Assembly: GCF_016427565.1 (NCBI RefSeq)
Contig: NZ_JAELXT010000001.1
Location: 124,001 to 188,000, forward strand
DNA: 64,000 nt
Direction of reading: 5' to 3'
Origin: Microvirga splendida
Lineage (GTDB): Bacteria; Pseudomonadota; Alphaproteobacteria; Rhizobiales; Beijerinckiaceae
Position numbers and translations under genes: made by a program
The notes under the pieces: model-generated
What the model was told of the DNA's origin: nothing
The model's database searches: none
What the model saw: only the letters and a program-made list of their open reading frames with translations
In this document: positions 1 to 8,709 of the stretch, in pieces
How the letters are laid out: each line of letters opens with the position of its first letter
Numbering within the stretch: position 1 is the first letter of the stretch

Positions 1-453
1 TCCCACCAGCAACCCCTCGGCATCGTTCTCCTGGTCGAAGACGAACCGCTCGTGCGGCTCGTTACGGCCGACATCCTGATGGAGGCGAACTTCCGGGTCA
101 TCGAGGCCGGGGACGCCGAGGAGGCCCTGCGCGTCCTGAAGGCCGAGGTCGCGGTCGACGTGCTGGTCTCGGACGTGGAGATGCCGCCGGGCATGAACGG
201 CTATGAGCTGGTGGGCCATGTCCACCGGGGCTGGCCGGAGGTGGCGATCATCGTCTCATCGGGCCGCGAATGGCCCAAGGAGGACGACCTGCCGCCGGGG
301 GCGGTCTTTCTCGCCAAGCCCTATTTGAATGCCACCCTGCTGTCGCACGTCCAGGCGGCCGCCGCGAGGGCGCAGGAGGCACGCCGCCTCAGGCGCGAGG
401 CCGGCACGGCGGGCGGGAGCGCTCCCGTGGCGGATATTTCCAAGACGGCCTGA
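1..453 (+). CDS. Single-domain response regulator, 5' end cut by the window
   Basis: Receiver-only CheY-like protein. The reading frame is open from base 1, and the conserved acidic pair (VEDEP) lies before the first in-frame start candidate (GTG at 52), so the true start is upstream of the window. Visible receiver landmarks are E13/D14, the phospho-acceptor D58 in VSDVEMP, the Ser in VSSGRE and the Lys in LAKPY (numbered from base 1). There is no output domain; the C-terminal 25 residues are Ala/Arg-rich and probably disordered. It resembles the receiver at 59398-59784 in its VEDEPLVR start and its KPY loop, so the two are likely paralogues of a stand-alone family. The partner kinase cannot be told from the sequence. 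Confidence 0.85.
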   Translation, partial: SHQQPLGIVLLVEDEPLVRLVTADILMEANFRVIEAGDAEEALRVLKAEVAVDVLVSDVEMPPGMNGYELVGHVHRGWPEVAIIVSSGREWPKEDDLPPGAVFLAKPYLNATLLSHVQAAAARAQEARRLRREAGTAGGSAPVADISKTA

Positions 454-478
454 GACCTCCCCGAGGATCCCGGCGAAA

Positions 479-504
479 AAAGGCGCAGCCGAAGCTGCGC
501 CTTT
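479..504. terminator. Bidirectional intrinsic terminator
   Basis: A perfect 11-bp stem (AAAGGCGCAGC / GCTGCGCCTTT) closes a CGAA tetraloop. It is flanked by an A-run on the left and a T-run on the right, so it can work in both directions. It lies between the convergent receiver gene and the MCP gene. Confidence 0.85.
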
Positions 505-539
505 CGATTCGCGTGATTGAGGCTGATCGGGCCGCAGCG

Positions 540-2210
540 TCAGGCCGCCCGGACACCCTGCAGGAAGCCTTCCACCTCCCGGGTCAGGGCAGACGAGTTG
601 GTGGCCAGCTCCCCGGCGGCCGCCAGCACCTGGGAGGCCGCCGAACCGGCATGGGTGGCCGCTCCTTGGACCTGGACGATGCTCTGGGTCACCTCCTGGG
701 TGCCGCGCGCCGCCTCGCTCACATTGCGGGCGATCTCCTGCGTGGCCGCCTGCTGCTCCTCGACCGCAGCCGCCACGTTGGTGGCGATCTGGTGCACCTC
801 CTCGATGGTCAGGCCGATCTCCCGGATGGCGTCCACGGCGCCCCTGGTGGATTGCTGGATCTGGTTGATGTGCGAGGTGATCTCGTCCGTGGCCCGCGAG
901 GTTTGGTTTGCCAGTTCCTTCACCTCGGCGGCCACCACGGCGAAGCCCTTTCCGGCCTCCCCGGCGCGCGCCGCCTCGATGGTGGCGTTGAGCGCCAGCA
1001 GGTTGGTCTGGCTCGCGATGCTGTTGATGAGGGCGACCACCTCGCCGATCTTCTGCGCGCCGTCGGCGAGCGTCTCGACAAGCTCGTTGGTCCGGCGCGC
1101 GTTCTGCACGGCCTTGGCCGCGGCCGCCGAGGTCTGCGACACCTGCGTGCCGATCTCGTTGGACGATGCGGCGAGCTCCTCCGTGGCGGCGGCGACCGCC
1201 TGGACGTTGCTGGAGGTCTGCTCGGCCGCGGCCGCCACCGAGTTCGACTGCTGGTTCGTCTGCTCGGCCGTCGTGGCCATCGAGCGGGCCGTGGCTTCCA
1301 TCTGCTGGGCGGCGACCGAGAGATGCTGGACGAGACCGCCCACGCTGCCCTCGAAGCTCTGAGCGAGCGCGACCATCTCGTGCCTGCGGCGCTCGGCGGC
1401 CTGCTTTTCGGTTTCCGCCTGCTGGCGCCGAAGCCCCTCCGCCTCGTGCATGGTGGCGGCGAAGACCTGCGTCGCCTTCCAGATGTCGCCGATCTCGTCG
1501 CGCCCGGCCTTCGCCTGCGGCAGGTTGTAGTCGCCGGATGCGAGCTTCTGGATCGCCTCGGTGACGATCTTCAGCGGACGGGCGATCTGCCGGTGCCCCA
1601 CGAGCCAGCCGATCAGAAGCGCCAGGATGGAGCCGCCGAGCGCGATGGAGACGAGAAGCATGAAGCGCTCGGCGTAGAGTTCCTCGGCCCTCTTCTCCAC
1701 CGCCGCGATGTCTTCGCTGCCCTTCTTCGTCAGGGCATCGATGCTGACCTGGAAAGCCTTCCTGTTCGCCCGGTTGGCGTCGTTGTTGCCCTGCGCGTTG
1801 GCGGCCTCGGGCGACACCTCGGCGCCGAGGCGCACGGTCTCGGACCGGAACGCCTTGAAGCCGGCGGCATCCTTCACCACCGCGTCGAACAGCGCCCTTT
1901 GCGTGCTAGGGACGACCGGCTCCCATTCCTTCAGGAGCGCGTCGATTTCCTTCAGGCTCGCGGTCAAACCGTCGCCGAACTTGCGGGCTTCCGTCGTATT
2001 CGCGGAGGCATAGATGCCGCGCGCTTCCATGACCACGTGCGTCACCAGCCGGTTCAGGCGCTCGCCGTAGAGCGCGCGCGTGGCTGCGAGCCTCACGTCA
2101 TCGACCGCCTGATTGTAGCTCTGCAAGGTGCTGATGCCGACTGCGGCAATGACCACCGCAACGAAGCTCAAGGCAGCCACAAGCGCAAATATCTTCGTCC
2201 TGATCTTCAT
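540..2210 (-). CDS. Methyl-accepting chemotaxis protein
   Basis: Transmembrane chemoreceptor of 556 residues. The start is ATG at 2210 (MKIRTKIF), because the open frame upstream to 2357 does not look coding and a GGGGG tract precedes this ATG. Order: TM1 (about 8-28), a helical periplasmic sensor of about 160 residues, TM2 (about 190-214), HAMP, then a long MCP signalling coiled coil whose hairpin tip contains the conserved [16 protein letters not shown] stretch. No NWETF-like CheR/CheB-tethering pentapeptide is visible; the protein ends GFLQGVRAA. The ligand is unknown; the four-helix-bundle-like sensor does not reveal it. It probably works with the CheA/CheW encoded at about 50 kb. It is divergent from the gene at 2396. 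Confidence 0.93.
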   Translation of the reverse strand: MKIRTKIFALVAALSFVAVVIAAVGISTLQSYNQAVDDVRLAATRALYGERLNRLVTHVVMEARGIYASANTTEARKFGDGLTASLKEIDALLKEWEPVVPSTQRALFDAVVKDAAGFKAFRSETVRLGAEVSPEAANAQGNNDANRANRKAFQVSIDALTKKGSEDIAAVEKRAEELYAERFMLLVSIALGGSILALLIGWLVGHRQIARPLKIVTEAIQKLASGDYNLPQAKAGRDEIGDIWKATQVFAATMHEAEGLRRQQAETEKQAAERRRHEMVALAQSFEGSVGGLVQHLSVAAQQMEATARSMATTAEQTNQQSNSVAAAAEQTSSNVQAVAAATEELAASSNEIGTQVSQTSAAAAKAVQNARRTNELVETLADGAQKIGEVVALINSIASQTNLLALNATIEAARAGEAGKGFAVVAAEVKELANQTSRATDEITSHINQIQQSTRGAVDAIREIGLTIEEVHQIATNVAAAVEEQQAATQEIARNVSEAARGTQEVTQSIVQVQGAATHAGSAASQVLAAAGELATNSSALTREVEGFLQGVRAA

Positions 2211-2395
2211 GCATCCCCCGGAATGATTTGGTCCGCAATATCGGTGAGTACAGGCAGCAGTATTCACAGGATGCTTGCGCCGGGCTTGCTCCGGCTGTTC
2301 AGAGTTTTCAACAGGCTTTCTCTGCGGGAGGTCACGGATTGTTAAGCATAACCCCATAGGAATGATTGCAGTCGATTTTCAGAGCGGCGGATTCC

Positions 2396-2998
2396 ATGGG
2401 CGTACGGTTCGATAAAGTGTTGGAGCAGGTGGCCAGGGCAGGACAAGCCGGGCGCGGGGCCGCCGCCGAGTCCCAGGACCGCAAGGTGCGGCGCCTGGAG
2501 GAACTGATCCGCGCGCGCGAGGCCGTGGGCGACCGCATCGTCATGTGCCTCGGACTGGCGCTCACCCTCTCGGCGGTGGCTCTTCCGGTCTATGCGGTCT
2601 ATCTCAGCGACGGCTACGCCTATCTCCAGAGCGCCGGAAACGGCCTGATGATGAGCAAGGGCTCGGAGGTGAGCCAGGCACGGGCGGCCGATCTCAGCCC
2701 GACGACGACGGGCTCTTTGAACCGGCAGAAGAATGTGGAGCCGGTTCTGGAGGCCAGAAGCGACCGGGCGGCGCTGGCCATCGACCGGCAGAGCCGGTTT
2801 CAGCGCTACGTGATTCACCGCGCCACGAGCGAATCCGCCCTCATCGAGGGCCCCGAAGGCGTCTGGTGGGTCACGCCCGGCATGACGCTCCCCGGCATCG
2901 GCCAGATCATCTCGATCGAGCGTTCCGACAACGGCTGGGTGGTTCTGACATCCGAGACCATGATCAGCCAGCGGCCGACCGCGAAGGCGTCGAGCTAA
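2396..2998 (+). CDS. Inner-membrane anchored hypothetical protein
   Basis: About 200 residues, function not recognised. A short cytoplasmic N-terminus rich in Arg/Glu leads to one membrane segment (about 49-70, MCLGLALTLSAVALPVYAVY). A periplasmic part follows, ending in a compact domain around EGPEGVWWVTPGMTLPGIG. That last stretch resembles the short beta domains of PilP- or GspC-like proteins that bind partners across the periplasm, but this is only a resemblance. ATG 2396 is chosen as the start; an in-frame TTG at 2366 is the alternative. It is divergent from the MCP gene and ends at a terminator. Not obviously flagellar. Confidence 0.65.
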   Translation: MGVRFDKVLEQVARAGQAGRGAAAESQDRKVRRLEELIRAREAVGDRIVMCLGLALTLSAVALPVYAVYLSDGYAYLQSAGNGLMMSKGSEVSQARAADLSPTTTGSLNRQKNVEPVLEARSDRAALAIDRQSRFQRYVIHRATSESALIEGPEGVWWVTPGMTLPGIGQIISIERSDNGWVVLTSETMISQRPTAKASS

Positions 2999-3019
2999 AA
3001 ACCGCTTGGCCCTTGCCTG

Positions 3020-3047
3020 AAAGCGCTGCCCTCCCGGGCGGCGCTTT
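3020..3047. terminator. Intrinsic terminator between convergent genes
   Basis: Stem AAAGCGCTGCCC / GGGCGGCGCTTT (one T-G wobble) around TCCC, followed by TTTT. It serves the hypothetical gene on the left and probably also the protease gene on the minus strand. Confidence 0.8.
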
Positions 3048-3055
3048 TGTCGTTT

Positions 3056-3715
3056 CTATTTGGTGGCGGTCACGATGGGCGCAGCCTGGTTGCCGAGCCA
3101 CACCCATGCGGCGTTCTCCGAACCTTCCCGCTTCACATAGCGGTAGCCGGTCTCCTGCCAGGGGAGGACGACTGAGCGCTTGTTGTCCAGGATGTAGTCG
3201 CCGCGATCGGTGCGCACCATCAGAACCGCGTGACCTGCGCCGAGTTCGTCGATGACCACCGTCATACGCAGGGCGCGGCGCGGCAGGCCCGCCTCGATGA
3301 GCACGCGGCGCTTCAGGATCTGAATGTCCTCGCAATCCCCGACCCCGTCGTCCGGATAGTCCCAACGGTCGGCCACGCCCCAATGATCCTGATCGGTCAC
3401 CGGGACGATCGTGGCGTTCACACGCTCGTTGACCTCGGCGAGAAGCTTCCAGGTCTCCGAATTCAGCGTGATGACGGCAGGCTCGGATGCATCGAGCGCG
3501 CACTCCGCGGGCATCTGCTTGCAGAAGGCGATCCAGGCCGGCGTCGGCCCGGCCCCTCCGGACGACAGGATGGCGGCACTCATCACCGGAAGGTTCAACT
3601 GCGGGAACGCATGGGCCGAATGTGTTGCAGCGACAGTCGACAGGATCGCACCGCCGATTCCAGCAGCGGCCAGTAACCGCCTCTTCGTCTGCTTTAAGAA
3701 ATCGATCCTGCTCAT
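3056..3715 (-). CDS. Bacterial transglutaminase-like cysteine peptidase (BTLCP)
   Basis: Exported 219-residue protein of the BTLCP/DUF920 family. An N-terminal signal or anchor segment (about 14-37, ending SAHAF) precedes the catalytic domain. A papain/transglutaminase-like triad is visible: Cys128 in GVGDCED, His162 in GAGHAVL and Asp177 in YILDNK. In other bacteria such periplasmic proteases (the LapG type) process surface adhesins; no adhesin or LapD partner is seen here, so the substrate is unknown. The start at ATG 3715 is preferred over GTG 3724, because a GGTGCGGGG stretch precedes it. It is flanked by its own terminator. Confidence 0.85.
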   Translation of the reverse strand: MSRIDFLKQTKRRLLAAAGIGGAILSTVAATHSAHAFPQLNLPVMSAAILSSGGAGPTPAWIAFCKQMPAECALDASEPAVITLNSETWKLLAEVNERVNATIVPVTDQDHWGVADRWDYPDDGVGDCEDIQILKRRVLIEAGLPRRALRMTVVIDELGAGHAVLMVRTDRGDYILDNKRSVVLPWQETGYRYVKREGSENAAWVWLGNQAAPIVTATK

Positions 3716-3932
3716 GCCCCGCACCTATTCGCTTCTTTTGATCAAAGCTGTCAGCCGCACGAGATCTGTGCAAGCGCGATTGTGAGGAAGATGACAGAAC
3801 GATGTCGCAGTGTTGACTTCAAGCAACAGGCCGGTGCGCAGACAATAAGCGGAGCGTTGATACTCTCCGAACGAAGAGGAACGCGACGGCCGCAAGGTCG
3901 ACCCCGAAGACTTGCCGGCGCCGGCGGAAACG

Positions 3933-3957
3933 GCCTGGTCCGCTCACACGACCAGGC
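3933..3957 (-). terminator. Terminator-like hairpin
   Basis: Perfect 8-bp stem GCCTGGTC / GACCAGGC with a 9-nt loop, immediately downstream of the small minus-strand ORF at 3996-4133. On the minus strand it is followed only by a weak T stretch (CCGTTTCC), so termination is inferred. Confidence 0.45.
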
Positions 3958-3995
3958 GAAAAGGCCGCCTTCATCGCCGCCCGGCCCGCGCTTCG

Positions 3996-4133
3996 TCAGT
4001 AGCGGCGCAGCACCCCGCTCTGGCTCTTCGCCCAGCTCCTGGCCCGTTTCGACGAGGCCATGAGACGAACAGCGGGAGTCCCGACAAGACCGATCAGCGA
4101 TGCAACGATAACCGGCAGCAGAATGACACTCAT
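3996..4133 (-). CDS. Small single-pass membrane protein (45 aa)
   Basis: Unrecognised micro-protein. ATG 4133 is preceded by a strong AGGAG (CGAGGAGAGGTGC then ATG), which supports translation from here rather than from the longer frame that opens at 4265. Residues 2-20 (SVILLPVIVASLIGLVGTP) form one hydrophobic helix. The rest is short and basic (SSKRARSWAKSQ), giving an N-out, C-in prediction. A hairpin follows the stop. No function is assigned. Confidence 0.5.
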   Translation of the reverse strand: MSVILLPVIVASLIGLVGTPAVRLMASSKRARSWAKSQSGVLRRY

Positions 4134-4343
4134 GCACCTCTCCTCGAAACCGACGGCTCTGTCGTTCGGATGCATCATGCGCCGGGAGCCTTGTGCGAGC
4201 CTGACAGGAGCGGGTGAAGCGTGGTTCGCGACAAGACGTCGAACGGCTGGAGCGGTCTTTACCAAAGCACGCGAAGGCTCATGGCGATGGATCGGAGCGG
4301 CGGGAATTTCGTGATACGTTCAGCCCGTCACTGGGAGGCCTGC

Positions 4344-4715
4344 TTGAAACCCACTCTCGCTCTATCGGCGCTTGCGCTCAGCCTTGGCGGATGCACGACG
4401 GCCACCTATGAGGCGGCCGAGATGTCGTGCTCGGAATACATCGGGAAGCCGATCGCATCGCGCATTGCAGCCTACGGACCTCCCACATCCGTGTACCGCA
4501 TCAACGGCAGTCAGGTCGGCTACGTGTTCAAGACCAGGACGACGGCCTATGTCGGCGGGGAGCCCTACTACACCGTCAACTACCTGACGGGAGCCGACAG
4601 GCATCGCACCCCCGTCCGTAGGATCACGCGGATCTGCCACGGCACCTATGTGGTCCACGCTCCGTCGGACGCCATGCCGGTGTCCGAGCGCGTCATCGTG
4701 GGCGTTCTGCCTTAA
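4344..4715 (+). CDS. Putative lipoprotein
   Basis: Unrecognised 123-residue lipoprotein. A TTG start at 4344 is chosen because GGGAGG lies 5 bases upstream and the protein then begins directly with a short signal peptide and a lipobox (LSLGGC, Cys17). The longer frame from GTG 4221 would place 41 unlikely residues before it. The mature part has an SmpA/BamE-like feel (SEYIGKPIASRIAAYGPPTS followed by a Tyr/Val-rich beta stretch), typical of small outer-membrane lipoproteins, but assignment to that family is not safe. Confidence 0.7.
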   Translation: MKPTLALSALALSLGGCTTATYEAAEMSCSEYIGKPIASRIAAYGPPTSVYRINGSQVGYVFKTRTTAYVGGEPYYTVNYLTGADRHRTPVRRITRICHGTYVVHAPSDAMPVSERVIVGVLP

Positions 4716-4735
4716 ATCAATTTCGTCGCGGCGGT

Positions 4736-4757
4736 GCCGCGCCCAAATAGGCGCGGC
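4736..4757. terminator. Inverted repeat between convergent genes
   Basis: Perfect 8-bp stem GCCGCGCC / GGCGCGGC with loop CAAATA. It sits in the 49-bp gap between the lipoprotein gene and the DUF1217-like gene. No clear T-run on either side, so terminator function is inferred from position. Confidence 0.5.
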
Positions 4758-4764
4758 TCACGGG

Positions 4765-5553
4765 TCAGAACCCGCCCGGACGGAGCTTGGCGATGCTCAT
4801 CATCAGGTCCACGCTGAAGCCCTGCTGAGCCGATGTGGGGTCGAAGAGCGTCAACGTGGGCGATGCCGTCATCGTGCTTTGATTATTGACGTCCCACATG
4901 GCGCTGAACCGCTGGATCAGCTTGTCCACCTTCTTCGGATCCTGCAGATCCTTGACGTTGATATGCTTCTCCAGGTTTCGCACCTGGATGTCGAGATCGG
5001 CCTTTGATGCGGTCTCCGGGATGCCGAACGTCGTCTGAACGAACTTAAGGAGCGCCTTGTCAGCGAGCAGCCCCATGGTCTTCGTGACGGTTGGAGCCTT
5101 GCGCTTGAAATACATGGCCAGCTGGACGCCCTGGTTCTGCTCGCCCTCCCTCTTCTCGAGCGACATCTGGACATATCGCGCAACCGTATCGGTGGTCAGG
5201 CTCGGCTCCCAGGTCGTCGCCTCGCCCTTGGTCCTGAAGTCGAAGGCTTTGGCGAACTCCTTGTAGAGCGGATTGGTCATCTTGTTCGCCATGCTGAAGG
5301 GGTTCGTCACACCCTCCTGGAGCATCTTCCTGATGAGCCCCTTGCCGAAGATCATGTCTTCGAGGCCGAAGGCCTTCATGGCGTACTTGTAGAGACGGTC
5401 GTCCTTGAGAAATTCGTCGATGTTCTTGACGTTCTGGATGTTGGCCTTGAAGTAGTCGGTCTCCCGCTTGACCGTTGGATCCTTCTCGATTTGCGCTTTG
5501 GTCTGCGCAATGTTCTTCGAGATCATCTGGTAACGGACCGATGTGCTGATCAT
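4765..5553 (-). CDS. DUF1217-like flagellar-associated protein
   Basis: Protein of 262 residues, mostly alpha-helical, matching from memory the DUF1217 family found in rhizobial flagellar clusters. It begins MISTSVRYQMISKNIAQT, has a central helical region with repeated F/Y-containing turns (NPLYKEFAKAFDF), and ends AKLRPGGF. No signal peptide or membrane segment. Start at ATG 5553 with GGAAAG upstream. It lies close to the flagellin gene. The biochemical role is unknown; a structural or assembly role in the flagellum is inferred from family context only. Confidence 0.7.
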   Translation of the reverse strand: MISTSVRYQMISKNIAQTKAQIEKDPTVKRETDYFKANIQNVKNIDEFLKDDRLYKYAMKAFGLEDMIFGKGLIRKMLQEGVTNPFSMANKMTNPLYKEFAKAFDFRTKGEATTWEPSLTTDTVARYVQMSLEKREGEQNQGVQLAMYFKRKAPTVTKTMGLLADKALLKFVQTTFGIPETASKADLDIQVRNLEKHINVKDLQDPKKVDKLIQRFSAMWDVNNQSTMTASPTLTLFDPTSAQQGFSVDLMMSIAKLRPGGF

Positions 5554-5608
5554 AGTGCAGCTTTCCAATGCTCAGTGACGGTGGGGCCGGTTGCGACGCC
5601 GACGGGAG

Positions 5609-6193
5609 TCAATTGCGGTTCTCGCGCAGGATACTCCTGCAATCCTGCTTGAACCTGTCGGCGACGTTCCTGGTGTCGCCGGGATCGAGCTGGAACTGGA
5701 GCTTCCGGGTTTCATAGCGGTAGTTCGAGAGCTCGACGGTCAGGTTCTGCGCCTCGGCCAGTCTGTCCACGAAGGCATGAACCTGATCGGGTTCCGGGAT
5801 CTGCCCGTGCCGGTCGCGATAGATCCAGTGACCGACCTCGGGAGAGCCGCCGTCGAACCAGTAGACGGTGCTTCTTCCGCGGGAATCGCTGCGGCCGAGA
5901 TACTGCTTTTGGAGAACGGCCGCCGTGATGAAGGACACCGCCGGCAGATCGCCGTCCGTCACCTGGCGCTGACAGGTCAGCCAGAGGAGCGAGCCGCCCT
6001 CCCCGTAAAGGCGGGCAAATGCCGCTTGCGGTTGTCCGTCTGCATCGTGCCTAAGAACGTAGTCCCATGACCCGAACCGGTTCGCCACGGCGCCGGCCTT
6101 GCTCGGCACAGCGAGCAGGGCCGCGAGGGACATGAGGCCTGCCGCCAGCCCTGCGATGCGGGAGCGGGTGTGAAACGATGGCTTCTTCAGCAT
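5609..6193 (-). CDS. Exported hypothetical protein
   Basis: About 194 residues with a Sec-type signal peptide (basic start MLKKPSFHTRSR, hydrophobic 15-34, then PSKAGAVA). The mature part has a beta-rich segment (NRFGSWDYVL) and one Cys pair candidate (LTCQRQ and KQDCRS). The FGSWDY opening is reminiscent of invasion-associated locus B type secreted proteins, but the match is weak. Start ATG 6193 is chosen over the upstream in-frame codon at 6235 because the signal peptide then sits at the N-terminus. It follows the flagellin terminator, so it is probably transcribed separately from fliC. Confidence 0.55.
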   Translation of the reverse strand: MLKKPSFHTRSRIAGLAAGLMSLAALLAVPSKAGAVANRFGSWDYVLRHDADGQPQAAFARLYGEGGSLLWLTCQRQVTDGDLPAVSFITAAVLQKQYLGRSDSRGRSTVYWFDGGSPEVGHWIYRDRHGQIPEPDQVHAFVDRLAEAQNLTVELSNYRYETRKLQFQLDPGDTRNVADRFKQDCRSILRENRN

Positions 6194-6219
6194 CGCGATC
6201 CTCCTTTCCAACGAAAGAA

Positions 6220-6243
6220 GCCTCGCCCTTTGCAAGGCGAGGC
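6220..6243 (-). terminator. Flagellin terminator
   Basis: 8-bp stem GCCTCGCC / GGCGAGGC with a short loop, 26 bases after the flagellin stop on the minus strand, followed by TTCTTTCG. Good intrinsic-terminator shape for an abundant transcript. Confidence 0.75.
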
Positions 6244-6268
6244 TCCCTTCAGGTGGATGCTGGAACTC

Positions 6269-7447
6269 TTACTGGAAGAGCTTCAGGATCATCTGGCTGT
6301 TCTGGTTAGCCATCGAGAGAGCCTGCACGCCGAGCTGCTGCTGGGTCTGCAGAGCCTGGTAGCGGGTCGATGCCTCGTTCATGTCGGCATCGATGTAGGC
6401 GCTCACGCCGGCGGTCAGCGAGTCGGACAGGACACCGATGAACTCTTCCTGGGTCTCAAGGAGAGCCTTGGTGGCGCCGAGCATCGAAGAGCCCTTCGTC
6501 ACGGCTTCGATAGCGCGCTCAATGGTCGCCAGAGCTGTGTCAACCGAGGTTCCGACACCAGCGCCAGCATTGACGGTAGCGCCGCTCTTGGTCGCGCCAG
6601 TGAGGCTCGAGACGGTGGTGCCATCAGCCATGCTCTTGCCGTCCAGCTTGGACACAAGGCGCAGGTCGCCATTCACTACCTGAGCATCAACCAGGGCGCT
6701 CATGGCGCTGTCGCCATTGATCTTATTGACAACGTCATTGAGCGTCTTGGCTTCACCAGCAGCGAAGGTTACCGTTGCCGCCGTGCCGCCACCAAAGTCG
6801 ACAGTGATTGCACCAGCAGAGGCTGCGGTCAGCGTAGAGCTGCCGTCAGCAGCGGTCACGTCAATGTTGACATGGCTGGCCTTGGGGGCTGCTGCGACGT
6901 TGATCGTCGCCACGTTGCCCAGCAGGCCGCCGGTGCCGGCGGTGGCGTTCTGGAACAACTGCACAGCACCGGTGTCGATGCCCAGCTTGCCGAGCACGCC
7001 GTTGTCATAAGACGTGACGAGCTGCACGCTTTGGGGATCGCCCTTCAGCCAGTTCTGGCCGTTGATCGTGGCCGAGTCAGCCGTGCTCTTGAGACCAGCA
7101 ATGCGCTGGTTCAGTTCGGTCTGGATCGCGTTGAGGTCAGCACCCGGATTACCGCCGGTGGCGACCTTCTTCTTCATCTCGTTGAGATGCGTCAGAGCCT
7201 TGTCCATCGCGGAGCTGAAGGTGTCGATCATGGACTTCGACTGCTTGATGGAGTCCTTTACGGAGCCGAGGGCGCCGTTGTCGGACTTCATCTGGGTGGC
7301 AATCGACCAGTACGACGCATTGTGCGAGGCCTCGCCGACGCGCAGGCCGGACGAGATCTGGTTCTGGGTCTTGTTCATGGCCGTCTGGGTCGACTTCAGC
7401 GACTGCAGGGCGGTCATGGCGGAGAGGTTCGTGTTGATCGAAGACAT
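6269..7447 (-). CDS. fliC: Flagellin
   Basis: Filament subunit, 392 residues. The N-terminal D0/D1 region (MSSINTNLSAMTALQSLKS... about 1-140) and the C-terminal D1/D0 region (about 300-392, ending NQNSQMILKLFQ) are canonical. The middle 150-290 is a Thr/Ala/Gly-rich variable domain exposed on the filament. ATG 7447 is preceded by AAGGAAGA. It is the only flagellin in the window. FlbT and FlaF, encoded at 15.7-16.4 kb, are known in alphaproteobacteria to control flagellin mRNA or translation, and the unusually long upstream region could be their target. A terminator follows. Confidence 0.95.
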   Translation of the reverse strand: MSSINTNLSAMTALQSLKSTQTAMNKTQNQISSGLRVGEASHNASYWSIATQMKSDNGALGSVKDSIKQSKSMIDTFSSAMDKALTHLNEMKKKVATGGNPGADLNAIQTELNQRIAGLKSTADSATINGQNWLKGDPQSVQLVTSYDNGVLGKLGIDTGAVQLFQNATAGTGGLLGNVATINVAAAPKASHVNIDVTAADGSSTLTAASAGAITVDFGGGTAATVTFAAGEAKTLNDVVNKINGDSAMSALVDAQVVNGDLRLVSKLDGKSMADGTTVSSLTGATKSGATVNAGAGVGTSVDTALATIERAIEAVTKGSSMLGATKALLETQEEFIGVLSDSLTAGVSAYIDADMNEASTRYQALQTQQQLGVQALSMANQNSQMILKLFQ

Positions 7448-7857
7448 GTGCTTCTTCCTTGAATGATGTGATTGTTCAGGGAATGTCGGGATCTAACCGA
7501 CCCAGCGGAGTGGCTTCATGCCTCGAGGGAATCTCGATCCGCTGCTCACATGACATCCGGGCTTTTACCGGCAAAATGGAATGGCATCATGCCTGGCCTT
7601 CTTACGAAGGCGTACCATAGTGCTTTCTCTGCACCTGGAGAGCTTGCGATCTCCGTCTGCGGTGCTTGCATGTCTTGTCTACCAATCCCCTCCCCCAGCG
7701 TCAAGCATCAAGATCGACTTTGGAGAAGAATTTTTGCTGTTAATCTTTCATTAACTATAAGCGGCAGAGCGGTTTACTGTTCAAGCGCGCGGTACAGACG
7801 ATGCAGAACGTCTGCGAGAAAGTGATACTTAAGATGAGCGCCTCTTCTCACTCCGGT
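7448..7857. other. Flagellin upstream region (410 bp, no gene)
   Basis: No convincing gene. On the minus strand, TTGAAC near 7777 followed after 18 bases by TTATAG (part of CTTATAGT) is a possible sigma-70-type promoter; it would give a leader of about 300 nt. A second option is TTGACG-N17-TAGACA near 7680-7705. The leader contains small dyads: TCGAG/CTCGA at 7523-7537, GGCAT-C-ATGCC at 7583-7593 and GGAGA/TCTCC at 7637-7654. It also has a 13-base direct repeat (TGGCTTCATGCCT at 7511, TGGCATCATGCCT at 7582). Promoter positions are inferred. Confidence 0.4.
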
Positions 7858-8709
7858 TTACCGCGCACCGACGGCGAACATCTTCGGCGCGGCGCTTGAA
7901 CCGTTCTTGGAATACAGGCCGCGATGAGCGGGATCGAGGGTCAGCGCGTCGGTCACGCCGAGCACCGTCTCGGACGCGCCGAGCAGCAGCGCTCCGTCGG
8001 GCGCCATGACGTTCGCGATCCGGCGCAGCACGTCGGCCTTCAGGGTGGCGTCGAAATAGATCAGCACGTTGCGGCAATAGACGATGTCGAACTGGCCTAG
8101 GCGATTGAAGTCCTCGATCAGGTTCAGGTAACGGTAGTCCACCATCGCGCGGATCTCGGGCGCGATCTGCCACTGGTCGCCGACCTGCGTGAAGTATTTG
8201 ACCAGAAGGCGGATCGGCAGGCCGCGCTGCACCTCGAACTGGTTGTAGAACCCGGCCTTCGCCTTCTCCAGAACCTCGGTGGAGATGTCGGACGCCACGA
8301 TGTCGATGTGCCAGCCCGGCATGCGCGGCGCTGCCTCCTTGAGCAGCATGGCGAGGGAATACGGCTCCTGTCCGGTGGAGGCTGCCGCACACCAGATGCG
8401 CAGACGGCGGGACGAGGCGCGCTCCTTCAGGTATTTCGGCAGCAGCACGTCCTGGAACAGATCGAAGGGCGCCTTGTCCCGGAAGAAGAAGGTCTCGTTC
8501 GTGGTCATCGCCTCGACGACGGCCTTCTCCAGGGCGATCGACCGCCCTGCCCTGATCTCGCGCACCAGATGCGACAGGCTGTCGATCTTGAAGCGCGTGC
8601 AGACCGACGAGAGACGGCTCTCGACGAGGTATCGCTTGTCCGGGGACAGCGCCAGGCCCGAGCGGGTCTTGAGGAAAGCGCGCAGGGCGTCGAATTCGGC
8701 CTCGGTCAT
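7858..8709 (-). CDS. cheR: Chemotaxis protein methyltransferase CheR
   Basis: SAM-dependent glutamate O-methyltransferase that methylates chemoreceptors for adaptation. 283 residues: N-terminal helical CheR domain (about 1-75, including the SRL stretch), then the Rossmann methyltransferase domain with TTNETFFFRD, the SAM-binding AASTGQEPYSLAM and DIVYCRNVLIYFD. No TPR extension. Its start overlaps the cheB stop by 4 bases, indicating translational coupling; it is the last gene of the flhA-cheR run. Confidence 0.95.
   Translation of the reverse strand: MTEAEFDALRAFLKTRSGLALSPDKRYLVESRLSSVCTRFKIDSLSHLVREIRAGRSIALEKAVVEAMTTNETFFFRDKAPFDLFQDVLLPKYLKERASSRRLRIWCAAASTGQEPYSLAMLLKEAAPRMPGWHIDIVASDISTEVLEKAKAGFYNQFEVQRGLPIRLLVKYFTQVGDQWQIAPEIRAMVDYRYLNLIEDFNRLGQFDIVYCRNVLIYFDATLKADVLRRIANVMAPDGALLLGASETVLGVTDALTLDPAHRGLYSKNGSSAAPKMFAVGAR

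Noticed and set aside
270-2345. A 691-codon plus-strand open frame over the MCP gene
   Set aside because: Antisense shadow; the MCP signalling domain on the minus strand is definite.
7664-7675. GCTTGCATGTCT upstream of fliC as a further flagellar dyad
   Set aside because: Only the left half (CTTGCATG) matches, no right arm, and it lies over 200 bases from the start.
7472-7825. Plus-strand open frame of 117 codons in the flagellin upstream region
   Set aside because: Mixed composition, no ribosome site, covers probable leader and promoter sequence.
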